In this document: piece after piece, positions 36,786 through 48,500 of the stretch
Layout of the letters: the number at the start of each line of letters is the position of its first letter
How positions within the stretch are numbered: the stretch's first letter is position 1
Source: Megaleporinus macrocephalus
Taxonomy: Eukaryota; Chordata; Actinopteri; Characiformes; Anostomidae
Length of the DNA stretch: 64,000 nt
Direction of reading: 5' to 3'
NCBI GenBank assembly: GCA_021613375.1
Contig: CM038709.1
Span: 34,119,915-34,183,914, forward strand
Program-made: the position numbers and the translations under genes
The notes under the pieces: model-generated
The model's input: only the letters and a program-made list of their open reading frames with translations
Database searches by the model: none
What the model was told of the DNA's origin: nothing

Positions 36786-37410
36786 TGTAAGGATTCATAT
36801 CCAAGAGGTGAAATACGATCCATGTGCAAGGCTTTATTTACTTAGAGCAGTGAATTAACAGTAACAAAAGAGTTCAGGGGCTCACTAGAATGAGGAGTCC
36901 AGATCAGTTAGAGCAGTGGGCCTGAAGCAGGCTGTGATGCGGTCCTTGGAGCAGGTTAGATGGGAAGTGAGGCCACTGGTGTACACTGCGCTGCAACTCT
37001 GGATCCATACTTGGTCTCCTGGCTGTACACCTTGCGTCATGCGGAAGGGAAACAGGAACCAGCCCTGTTTGGACAGTATGAACAGTGGTTGGTAAATCCT
37101 CACTGTGGTCTGGAGCTCGCCTGGGGACAGCCTCAACAGAGGGCTAGGGTTAGGGTTAGGGTTAGGTGATATTCCAGTGATGTGCGCTAACTAAAAACAG
37201 TCATTAAAAGGACCAACCGGAGCCAGGGAACAAACTCGCTACAGGGAACAAGTCTGGAAGTCCACTGGTCAACCAACACCACTCCACAGGGGGAGGGAAG
37301 GCTCAGCTGGAAGAAGGTGAGTGCCGGGGCAGGTCAGAGAGTCTGTAGGTCTTCTTGGGCTCCAGGGAGTATGAGAGGACCCTGTTGTGGAAAAGCCAAG
37401 TCAGGTTGGA
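36786..37410 (-). repeat. LTR-like dispersed repeat, copy B (inverted)
   Basis: Read on the minus strand it begins near CTCATACTCCCTGGAGCCCA and ends AATAAAGCCTTGCACATGGA followed by a TTACA end, parallel to copy A at 35100-35653. The middle parts are diverged. A telomere-like tract lies within it. Confidence 0.5.
37141..37168 (+). repeat. Interstitial telomere-like (TTAGGG)n
   Basis: Three perfect TTAGGG units flanked by variant units (CTAGGG on the left, TTAGGT on the right). Too short to be a chromosome end. Confidence 0.9.
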
Positions 37411-37603
37411 CCTGTAGAGAGACTCTTTAAGGTCTAGAGACCACAGACAGGTAAGTGCTGATCCAGACAGTTTCCGTGTCAGAAACAATGCCACGCACTG
37501 AGGTGTGTGTGTGTGGCTAGGCTATATGGGGTGTGCTAACGAGCTGCTGCCACCAGCACTGATGGGTGTCAGCTGTGCTGTCATGGTGATGTGCGTGCGA
37601 GAG

Positions 37604-37605
<2 letters not shown>

Positions 37606-37639
<34 letters not shown>
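37606..37639 (+). repeat. (GT)n microsatellite
   Basis: Uninterrupted GT run of about 17 units. Confidence 0.95.
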
Positions 37640-37641
<2 letters not shown>

Positions 37642-37689
37642 GGAGCGAGTTGGAGGGCTTACAGTATGATTGTGTGGTACTCCAGCTGC

Positions 37690-38325
37690 ACAGTCTGAGA
37701 AAGAAAGGAACTACATTGTGTGGTCAGGACGGCTGAACGGATCTTTGGGACTGATCTCTATGCCAGCCGACTAAAGAGGAAAGCTGGCAACATAAGCTAG
37801 GACAGAACACACCCTGGTCACTACCTCTTTGAGATGTTGCCATCCAGGAAAAGGTTCAGAACCATCTGCACACAGACCAGCAGACTTAGAAACAGTTTTT
37901 TCCCAGGGCTGTGGCCTCCATCACACCCCACTGACTTTGAATCCCCCCACCCCTATCCAAACTTTGTGCTTTAATGCTGGGCACTCAGCACTTTAGCCAC
38001 TCAGAGCCCACTCACCTTACAGCTGTATGGACATTACTTTTTTGCATGTTTCACTACTAAGGTATCATATAATTGCTATTCTGCAATATTTATTTTCATT
38101 CTGCAAGTCATTCACTTTCCAACTTGACAATAGGTCCTTATATCACCATCTACCTCAAGACTGCAAATTTCAGATACTCCCTTTTTCTGCTGCTTTCATA
38201 AATATTGTAAACTATCCATTTATTTTTTATTCATCTTTTGTATCTTGTTGTCTCTGCTGTTTGGGAAGTTGTCAACAAAGTTTTGTTATACTCACGTATA
38301 ATGACAAATCTTATCTCTTAACAAT
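37690..38325 (+). mobile_element. LINE 3' fragment (end of reverse transcriptase ORF and 3' tail)
   Basis: Broken frames encode LFEMLPSRKRFRTICTQTSR and LRNSFFP, the region after the reverse transcriptase in several fish LINE families, preceded by a TERIFGTDL-like piece. The 3' region ends with a TTATACTCACGTATAATGAC-type sequence as in LINE tails. Clade not assigned. Confidence 0.6.
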
Positions 38326-38639
38326 ACAAAATGACTTTCACCCTTCGTCATAAAGTAATGTTAAACTTTAAACACTATATGAGCTACTTGGATAAATGGT
38401 GGCACTCTGAAAGGAATCTTGTAGATACCTCTCTGCCTGAGCCGGCGGTCTTGCTCTTTCTGAGGGGTTTTCCTCCTCCTCCCTTGTTTTCTTTCTCTCT
38501 GCCATGCCTTACTGCAGCCTGCTTCAACTGTTTGCTCAGCCACTTGATGGCACAACAAGGAGCAGAGTGGGGAGGTGGGCAGGAAGAGCAACATGTGCCT
38601 GCAAGACCTGAAAGGAGAGTACTGAATGTAGAGAAGAGA

Positions 38640-38745
38640 AACGGACACTAGAATATCGATCCCATCACGTTAGTCTTGATCCAATACCAATACTAACGTT
38701 GGTATCGATGATATTGATATTTGGAACGATCCGCCCACCCCTACC
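38640..38745. mobile_element. Terminal part of a GGGGTGGGCGGATCG DNA element
   Basis: Palindromic sequence around ATCGAT and CCAATACCAATAC ends in CGATCCGCCCACCCCTA, the recognisable end of a fish DNA transposon family. The opposite end was not found, so this is probably a truncated copy. Confidence 0.45.
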
Positions 38746-40830
38746 ATTTAAGGTGTAATGGGTAAAATTGGAACAGTGCTGATCCAAGCAAACATAGGTT
38801 AATGTTAACATTCCTCACCTGTCTTGCAGAAACAGAGCAACCTTATAATGAAATATTCTGAAAGCTTGGCAGAAATATCCAGGCATAATTGTGGTTGATA
38901 ATCCTTGACTGAATATTCACTGTTTAGGGCCAGGGTTTAACAATGGATCGGTGCATTAAATGTTGTTCGTTAAGGCTGTATTAAAACACTGCAACTTTTA
39001 GTGTCATCTGTAGCATCATAATGCTTATAAAGTTTAACTTGAGGAATTTTCCCTTACAGAAATTTGGATTTCAATTCACTTTTTTTCCAAGTCTCCTTTT
39101 TTTTTTTTTTTACAACATAATGTGCTTTGATTCAATGCATCCAACTACATAAAAATGATATCTCTTTTGTATCTAAAAAAATGTCAGTTTTTGCTTAATG
39201 TTTTTAAAATTCTAATAAAAGCATTCTTTTACAGCAGACAGTGATAAGGCGTGTGTTAAATAAGTAATGTGTCTCTCTTGGTGTGTCTGCTTGCTAGATG
39301 TTTCCTGTTGCAGCCGCAAAGGTCAAAAACACAAAAAAACAAACCAAAGAAACCAAAAGAAACATTAGTACAGTGCGCAAAACCACAGTCTGCAGTACAT
39401 GAACAAATGCGTATGGACTTAATAATACATTAAAAAGTAAATATGTGCATTATTTAAATGCAGTTGAAGAATTCAGAAATCATCTTGTTTTTGCTGAACT
39501 TTAACATGCTTGTAGTTTGCAGGCCTGGCCCACATCCTGTTTGTTTTAACATTTACTTCCGCTTTTTTCTCTGACCAATTCAAACTAGAAGACAGCATGT
39601 TAAGATGTTAATGGATCTTTTAGTTTTTAATAGACTATAAAAAAGTACACCTACAGAAATAAATGTTGTATTTTTTGTATATTTAAAAAGATGTCTCAGT
39701 AATTTGCATAATCAGTATCAGTGCACTTCTAATTTAGGCAAGTCAAGAAACATTCCCTATGTCTCATAGCTATTCTCTGATCTGACTGCTTATAGCATAT
39801 CATGTATTATTTAGTGACTGTTTATCTCACACTGCTCAATTGCTGTGTGATGAACTGTTATAACTGATTATTTCTACACTTTGTCCAGTCCTACTAGTGC
39901 CATCTAGTGGAAAAGTTGTTTCCAGTTTGGACGACATCTTAGTAGGCATACTACAGAAAACTCAACTAGTTTCCTTCAAACAAGCAGAATATGTTCACAG
40001 TCTATAAATAAGGTTCTGCAGCTGTTTAGTTCTGCAACTTAACTGTTTAAAATAAAAATGAGTCATATCCATAGCATGAGTTGCCTTTCTTCTATTAACT
40101 ACTCCAGGTTTGCCACATTAACTTTAAAAAATATATATGTAATTTGTGTAAGGTACAGAATTCAAAGTAAAGGTAACTTGAATCGGATGTATCTTTTTTG
40201 TTATGTCCTTTTGGTCCAAAATGACAATTATATTTGATTTGGGTTATTTTTGCTGTGTCTATTTGTATGTTAAATGTTGTACTGAAGTAAAAAACAGATT
40301 CTTTTAATTCATGTCCAAATAAAACTGGAAAGAGGACAATGTGCGCTGAAAACTGAGAGGAACACAACAAACATTGTAGGTAAAGAACCTTGTTAATTGT
40401 TAAATTTACTTATTGTGTTTGATTTAAAGCCCATAACTAAACCCCAGACAAACACACACTCACGCACGCGTAGCACGACTATAGTATTTACGACACAAAA
40501 CACACTGACAGAGCTTGGTGATTTTAATGCACAGTGACAAACAAAAAGGAAACAAGTATGATTGTGCCTTTAGAAATATAAACACTTCATTTTCTCAGTG
40601 GCTGTTGTGATTTTATAATACATAGTAATATAAATATCCAAATCAGAATACATATCAATCCTTTAAGCATACTTAAATCTTCACACATTAGGTCCTTTAA
40701 AACTTGACTTCAAGAATTGTACAAAAAAGAGAGATAATAATAAACTTTTAAGTACTTCAGTAGGTTTAACCCAACCATAAGAAAAGTACTGGACTACTGT
40801 TTCCTAAATTATTTTGAGGACATTGTTATT
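38746..40830. other. Intergenic DNA between repeats and the il1rapl1 3' end
   Basis: AT-rich, no coding exon or clear repeat apart from a T-run at 39099-39111. Short open frames such as 40370-40095 (-) look like chance. Confidence 0.5.
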
Positions 40831-41766
40831 TTTTATTGTAGGTTGTACAAACAAAAACAATGTAGCAATAAAAATGTATAAAATACTCCAAAACACACAA
40901 GTCCTTTACCCAGCTGTCCAGGAGATGCTGTGATATCAGAGAGGAACAGCGCTGCACTTATAAAAATAGATTTTTTGTTTCTTAAAATACCCTTTATTAT
41001 TTGAGGACGGGCTCCCAATTCTTCTCCATATAAAATGTCAAGCAGGAGTTAGCCTGCTACAACAGGATAGCACCACTCCCCAACCTTCTAGAGTGGCCCT
41101 TCCAGGCCTCCACACTGTTTGCATATACTGTGTTTTTTTCCTTCATACAAACTGTCAAATTGTCTAATTAAAACCATAAAAGCACCATACAGGAGCCAAC
41201 AGAAATAGACGCTCAGATCGACAAGTATAGAGCAACTTGAAGGTGAAATTAAAAGGGCAACATTTGTTTTGGCCGAGTCTGAATTTAAAAATGGTCCAGA
41301 CTGAGACTGAAAAGGAAAGCATTGTAGTCAAATCAACTGCAGGTTGAGTAGTACAGTAAAAAACATAATTAGACAACCTAAGACAACAAATCTTTTAACA
41401 TAAGAACAAAGCGAACAAAAGGCAGAATGATGAAACGGAACACAGAGACGGGGAGACAACAATGCTACGAGAAAAAGCTGTAGACGTCTGCACAAGACCC
41501 TGTTTCCGTTCATGTGGTTCGGCTGCGTGCGTCTTAGTTTGTCCCAGATAAAGTTAATATGGCACTATATGAAAGTCTCTCCCTGCTTTACTTCACTTGA
41601 AAAGTTGATACGGTAAGAGATCAGCAGGTTTAACAGGACTAAAATCCGGATGCAGAGTGAAACCAGCGTATCCACTCAGCCCAGCACAGCCCAGTCTCTA
41701 TTTGCCTACACGGCTTTAAGATCTTTTGGCTCCGCTTTTTCAGCCAGGAGCCATGTTGCCCTTTGG
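40831..41766 (-). other. il1rapl1: Presumed il1rapl1 3' UTR
   Basis: Sequence directly after the il1rapl1 stop with no other coding content. AATAAA occurs on the minus strand at 40998-40993 and 40837-40832, either of which could direct polyadenylation. The true 3' end is not fixed by the sequence. Confidence 0.4.
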
Positions 41767-42503
41767 TCACCAGATGACACTGGAGATGCTGGTTTCTCGC
41801 GGCAGCAGTGGCAGCATGGCGTTGTTATTTGCATGCGGCTCGTCCAGGCTGTGCTGGCGTAGGCCCTTGGGGCCTGCGACTGTGGGCCGCTGGCCGTTGA
41901 GCAGCGTGAGCGGCAGGTTGCAGTAGGTGTGCTGCTGCGATGGTGGAGGTAGCGTGGCTCCAGCAGCAAGTGGGAGCTCATAATCGTAACTTCGGAAGTG
42001 CGCATGCTTTTGGCGTGCTAGCGAGTGTGAGCGGTAGGAGCTGCGCAGGGCCGTTCGCAGCTCGGGACGTGCCGGAGCTACGGCAGCTGTCGCCACAGAT
42101 ACAGCAGAGACGGCCTGCAAGTCGGCGAAGGGACCTGGTTCACCTCCATCTGCTGCGGGGTTGGCTAGTGTGCGACGAAGTGGAGGCCGGCGGCAGGGCA
42201 TGGCATAGCGCAGCCGCTTCCAGAAACGCGAGCCAGGCTTGTTGCTGGAGGGGCCACCCCAGCGCACTACCGTCAGTGCTTTGATAGACTGCTTAAGCTC
42301 CTCCACCTCCTGGTAGTTGATGAGCCCACGCAGCTCAGCGCACTCAATCAGGATGACCTTGACCTCGCCAGACGCTAGGGAGCCGCGGAGCCGCGACTCC
42401 ATCTCGAAGATGCTCCAGCCGCGCCGCAGCACGTAGCCTGGAGTCAGCACGATGATCAGCCGCTTGCTCATCTCCACACAGCGTGCCACGTCTTCAATAT
42501 AGG
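41767..42503 (-). CDS. il1rapl1: il1rapl1 last coding exon: C-terminal half of TIR and neuronal tail
   Basis: The acceptor is TTTCTCTGTAG|CC; two bases complete a codon begun in the previous exon. It encodes [20 protein letters not shown], the [13 protein letters not shown] segment, [13 protein letters not shown], box 3 [10 protein letters not shown], and a GC-rich tail with [15 protein letters not shown] and [16 protein letters not shown], ending SISSVIW before TGA. Compared with the mammalian protein as I recall it, the tail is Ala/Arg-richer but keeps its conserved blocks. Antisense frames over this exon are shadows. Confidence 0.95.
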
Positions 42504-45500
42504 CTACAGAGAAACAAACACATAGCATTAGGCATATCATCAGCGACATAGCACCAAATTTTGGTCCCCAGGCACAAATCCACTCCTTACATTTAGAAAA
42601 TGTATTCATTTTAACAATATCAGAAGTGTTGAACAGCCACTTTCTGTCGGCATCTATAGTCAATAACATAGAAGTTATGACAGCCATGACAGATGTGCAC
42701 ACAGCAGGAGTAAACCACTGCTAGTTTTGAGACGGGTTATGACTAAAACTAGAGACAAGCAGAAAATGCAGATAATAACAGAGTAAAGAAACTAGATACT
42801 AAATCAGCTAATTTTTGAGCCCACTGGAGGGCCCTGGTTAGTCAGGCCCCTGCATGACCTGAACCAGTTCGTTTGTTACTCACCCCAATCTGTTTTAGCA
42901 CTGAGTAAACAATATTGAATAAAGTGCAAATCACATGCACTTAGAAAACCATCAAAATTGGATGTATGCTGTTCTGGTTATTCAAGTGTTCATGCAAACA
43001 ACATTCTCTGATTTCTTAAAATGGACTGAGGCATAGAAATGTATTTTAAAAAATTGATAAAGTTAGCTAGCTTTTAGCTAGGTAATCAGGTTTCTCAGTG
43101 CACGTATAAGCTTACTCGGATTTCTATCAGACAGAGCAGACCACAGTACCTTAATGAGTAAGCAGCGTTTAACACAGCAACTGCAATGCTAAAAACAACT
43201 ACATGTTTGGTGCAATGGAGGATTTAAATATACTTCATCTTCTAGATGCATTAAATTTATATTTTCTTCTGTAAGTTTATTGACTGGTTGCAAAAACAAA
43301 TATTATTGTTATTACCTCAAGCAGACCCAGAGGTTTCCCATTATATGTGCATGTGCACGTATCCATTTGGAAAGAATCACTGACAATAATCTGATTAGAG
43401 TTACATTATTAAGTGCACGTAAACTACTAAAATCTACTGTTGTGTTTACATGCACTTAATGTACACACTGTGAGAAACTAATATGTTTTGTTTTATGGAT
43501 TGCCTTTTTGGAAATACACTATTTTACATGCACAAACAACCCTATTGGCTTTACGTACACTGTTGTTGTGTTACAGACATATGCTTAAATTTTAAGCAAG
43601 GTTTAATATAGTTTGTTTAACACTGGTATTTAAGCTTTTATATACTATTTGTCAAAATGTTTGTAGACATCTACTTATATCCTCTTTGCTGCAGTACCAG
43701 TCTGTAATTCTTCTGGGAAGGTTTTACTCTAGAACTTGAAACACTGCTGTGAGGATTGCATTTAGGCATGACCAGGGCTGGACTGGGACAAAAAATCTGC
43801 CCTGGCATTTTTGGCTTACACCGGCCCGAGCACAGCCGAGCAGTAATTTATACATGTGTTCTCTGAATGTATTTTACTATTATCATATAATAATTATCAA
43901 ATAATAACAGCATCATATAAAACATAACTTTTTGCCTTTAGGCTTATTAGAAATTTACTGTGAATAATTACTGTAGAAGTCTATCAAATAACCATTGTGG
44001 GAAACAAATACATAATACGTAAACATACTGATAAAATGACCTTTTGCTATTAGAAGTAGAAGGTTCCGTATGTGGCTGCCAGAATTTGGGAAGTGCGTAA
44101 ATACCAATTAATACTGATACTAATCAATCACCATTGCTCATTATTCTCATTTAATAGAACTAATGTTACCTCCATCACCTAAAAAGTCTCTGTGTTATCC
44201 TAACGTTACTACCTGCTTACGTACTACACTTTCCCACTCAGTCTGTCCATCGGGATCCCTGTCCACAGCCTGTATCTCTGGCTGCTATCCTCCCTGCTCG
44301 ATGCTGTCTTTGCCTACAGCCTGCTGTTGCTGGAGCACTGCTGTCACAGAGGACGTGGAGACTACAGGAGCGAGCATGTCTGTGATCTTAGCACATTTTG
44401 CAGCCTCTACAGTGACACTCTTTAATCTCTTCGCACCCCCTTTCTGCCGCATTGGTTTCTCCATGTTGCCCATCCTTTAGCACACACGCTCAACACTGAA
44501 ACTAGCAGGAGTTATAGCGGACCACGCAGAGAAAGGGTGGGGCCGCTTTCGTCCTATATCCTGATTAGTTCAGTCCACTGTCTATATTGAAGATGAACCA
44601 ACGGGCTGCCCCATCTCAATTGTGGGCCGGTCTCTTAGAAAAGAAAAAAAAAGGGAAGAAAAAAAAATATCCCACAGCATCGGCCCTGAGGACTGCCGGC
44701 CCACCGGGCAAATGCCCGGTACACCAGATTACCAGTCCAGCCCTGGGTATAACCACATTCGGGAGCTCTGATGCTGACATTTAATGAATACTTCTGGATT
44801 TTAAATGTCAGTCCAACTGATCTCCAAAGGTACAGGATAATTCCACTGATCCACTTCCCAGCACTGGGGGGGCTTCATCTCCACTCTATTACCACTCTAG
44901 CCGACACTTGACACTGGGCATTGTGCTTTTCTGTGAAGGTTATGCAAGGTGTTTGTGTATGAGCATTTGAGTGAATGTCAGCAATAGGTGCCCCTTAGAG
45001 TGTCTGTATTCACTCATTGGAAGAAATGTCTAGATAATTTTGGACACACAATGAAAGTGTGTGTGGTGCTGTTTTCAGTTTTTTACCACTTGTTGACCTG
45101 CAAACATGCCTCAAGTTGTGGACAGTGTCACACTAGGGACAGCAGTGTAAAAAGAAAACTTACTCTAGATGTTGACGATCAGCCAAGACATGTTTGTGTC
45201 CAAATTTAGTTTTTTAGATACAAACTGGAGCTGCAATAGTCACTAAATATTTTCCAAAAATATATGCCCAAAACATCCCTTAATCTAAGCTCAAAGCAGT
45301 GGGCAGCTGTTTTAAGCAACACGTGTGGTGCTAATTGACAACAAATCATTAAAGAAATAGATACAATAACTTAATATGGAATAGGTCTTTTCTTTTCTTT
45401 AAATGTTGAATTGTGGGTGTAACTGTCCCAGAGACATATTTTTGTTTAAATTGTTCATTTTTGAATTTCATGATGATTTCAGTTCACAATCTGCTGACAA

Positions 45501-48500
45501 ATGTATAATGTATAATTTTGGTTATAAAAAAAAAAAAAAGAATTTCTGTTTGTGAAACGATTTATTTAATGGTAAAGGATGTGTCACGTGACTGGAATCT
45601 AGTGTGAAGAACCGTTGGATTATGGGTCAGATCCAGCGCGTGTTTGCAGAGAGGGACATGCAGTACCAAACCAATTTAGTTCTACACATGGTCTAAATGG
45701 TGCACACGGTAAATGTGTATATTTGTTTATAATGTTGTTTAATATGTCTTTACATTGATTATGTGAAGCAGACTGTGTTGATTTGTGAAAGATTTGCTAT
45801 TTTTGTTGTGCTAATGTGTTTTAAAACTGTTTAACTACGGACACTAGTTGAGAGACTGAGAAATGCACATCCTGAACCAGGTTCTTTATTTTTTTGTAAT
45901 TTTCAGGGTGTCCAAAGACAGAGACAGAGAGAAAGAGAGAAAAGAAATAAAAGAACTTCAGAAGACATCTGTATGATTCGCGTGGCCGTTATTTTGCTAG
46001 ACCAGTGTAGCTACAGTGGGTATACTTGCAGATAGAAAAATATTCTTCCATTTAACACTGATGACCTTTGCCAGCTAAAAAACATTGCCAACCTTGTTTG
46101 TGTTTACTGTGTGACCAAATATTGTGAATAGTTTACATCTGCATACACAATTGACCAAAATCATCATTAAAAATCTTTATTTTGGGCTTGGCCCTATATT
46201 GCACAAGAGTGTATATGCATCCCGCGTGATGTGCATGCATATTTCTGTGGGGAAAATGGAATTCAACACACAAAATCTGTAATCTAAATATCTGCTTACT
46301 TAGTTATTTAATTTAGTTTTTATTTTAATAGAAATAGAAAGTCATACTTTGCCAGAAACAATATTACTAAGTCTGTGCAACCTTAATGAACACCTAGACG
46401 ATGTTTCAATTTATTTTAAACAGTATTACTGTGTAATATTGCAATGATTGCACATTTTTATTATTTAAAAATGTGAGTTTTTGAATCACTAATACTTCAC
46501 TAATACAAGATGTGTTCTATATTTTAAAGTGTTGTATGGGGCACATACTGAAATATTAGTACTCAATCCAAAATGCTAACACAGAATACTGTTAAATACT
46601 AATAAATATGTTTCAAGTTTATGATTAAACTTGAAAATACATGATACAAAAATATTTACCATTTGACCATTTAAAGTGTTTCATTTGGGTATTACTAACC
46701 AAAGAAAAAGGCCATGAATAATTCCCAACACGTGTTGATAGACCCATCAATAATATATGGGCTGTAATAAAATAAACTAATATAGCAATGTAATATAGCA
46801 CAATGCATGTGAAAATAAGGACAACTGACAAATAAAGGACAAATCACACAACAACATTTAAGACACAACAGTCACTGTGTGACATACATAGCCTAATGCC
46901 TATGTGAATATGTGTGCATGTGTGTTAAAGGGAAACTGTACCTCTAAGAAGCTGTGTGTCATCCTGGTAATGCTCACTGCTGAGACCTAAACATAAACAT
47001 TCAGTTTTTCAGACAACAGTATGAACACACACACAAGACAAGCATATGACACACAAACTAAACAATACAAACACAGCCCACAAATATACCGTGCATTGAT
47101 AAGTGTGATATATTTTAATCACATTTAGCTTCTTCATCACATATTTTACCAATAAGGTTGTCAAGTCTAAAAAGAAAAAGAGGAAAACAAGTATGAGGAA
47201 CACGTGGTAACTTGCTGTCCTCTTAGACAGTTAAAAACAGATCAGATTTCCTTCCTCATTATGTTATGCACATTAAGATTCAGTGGATTTTAGTGTTTGC
47301 CTGTTGATAGCTAACAACAGCTCAAGATGCTGTAAACATCATTGCTTCCACGCATAATGCTTTCTCACTGCCTAGTATAATTACACTTAATGTGCTGTCT
47401 GTAGCCTAGATTTTTAAATGAAGGTGATCAACTTGTGAAGGAAAAGAGAGCTTGTTAACAAATTCAAAGGAGAAAATGGGTAAGTGTGGTTAATTTAAAG
47501 CTTCAACTTAGTATATCCAGCATCAGCATAAGAACTGAAATTTGTTAGGTCTTATTTTTTTGGATTCCAAAGTCAAACGGACGATGAAGCACAAACCAGT
47601 TGTTTTTGTGAAAGAACAAATGAAAGAAAAAATTGCTTAATTAAAGAATAGTAAGTGTTAATGATTTAAATTAGGTAAGAAGCTGATTACCTTCCTCATA
47701 GATATACTTAAAGAAAAAGAAAAAGTATAATTATTAAAAAATACTTATTTCACGTTACTGACAGTACAACTGGTGAGGACTCTGAATGGCCTGCAAAGTG
47801 GAAAATTATTTACCCCAGAGACAAGCCTGAGTTAAGATTAGCCTGTATGATGAGCTGACAAATATGTATATGATATATTTTATTTGCTTTACATCTGCAC
47901 ATTAATTTAGATTTGTCTCACTGTGGTACAAACAGCTTTTAGTGTTTAGAGTCTACAGTTTACTGCCTGCACAAAACTAATTTGTGACTGAACTGCAGTG
48001 CTGCATTCTGTATCTCGCCTAGTATTTTTTTAATGCTGTGTCATGTCTACATTTAGTTAAAGTTAAGTTATGTGTTGGCAGGGCTGGACTGGGACAAAAA
48101 ATCGGCATTTTTGGCTTAGACCAAATGAGCAAAGCACAGCTGACCAGTAAATTATGTATGTGTTCCACAAAGGAATGTTACTATTATCATATAATAATTA
48201 TCAAATAACAACAGCATCATATTTAGAAAAACATAACTTTTTGCCTTATTAGAAATTTACAGTGAATCATTACTTTAGAAGCGTATCAAATAAACATTGT
48301 GAAAAGCAAATAAGTAAATTTACACATACTGTAGGTCCAGCACTTTTGTCTATTCATATGTATTTTCTGAATTTCCCTGATATAGCGGCTCAATTCTAAT
48401 TCTTCAGGTTAAAAGGTGTCCCCTACTTTAAAAAGCTATAACATGCATTTGGATCAGGCTAAAAACAGGGCTGATAGGTAAACTCATGCAACACATCAGC

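Noticed and set aside
41940..42284. 114-residue plus-strand frame over the il1rapl1 last exon
   Set aside because: Shadow of the GC-rich coding exon on the other strand.
47145..47190. 17-nt microexon candidate with acceptor CTTTTTCTTTTTAG on the minus strand
   Set aside because: Length is not a multiple of three and joining it to the neighbouring exons shifts the TIR frame.
47669..47719. 16-nt microexon candidate with a very strong pyrimidine tract on the minus strand (TTCTTTAAG|TATATC, then GAAG|GTAATC)
   Set aside because: In the phase dictated by the upstream il1rapl1 exon it gives a stop codon at once, and its length breaks the frame.
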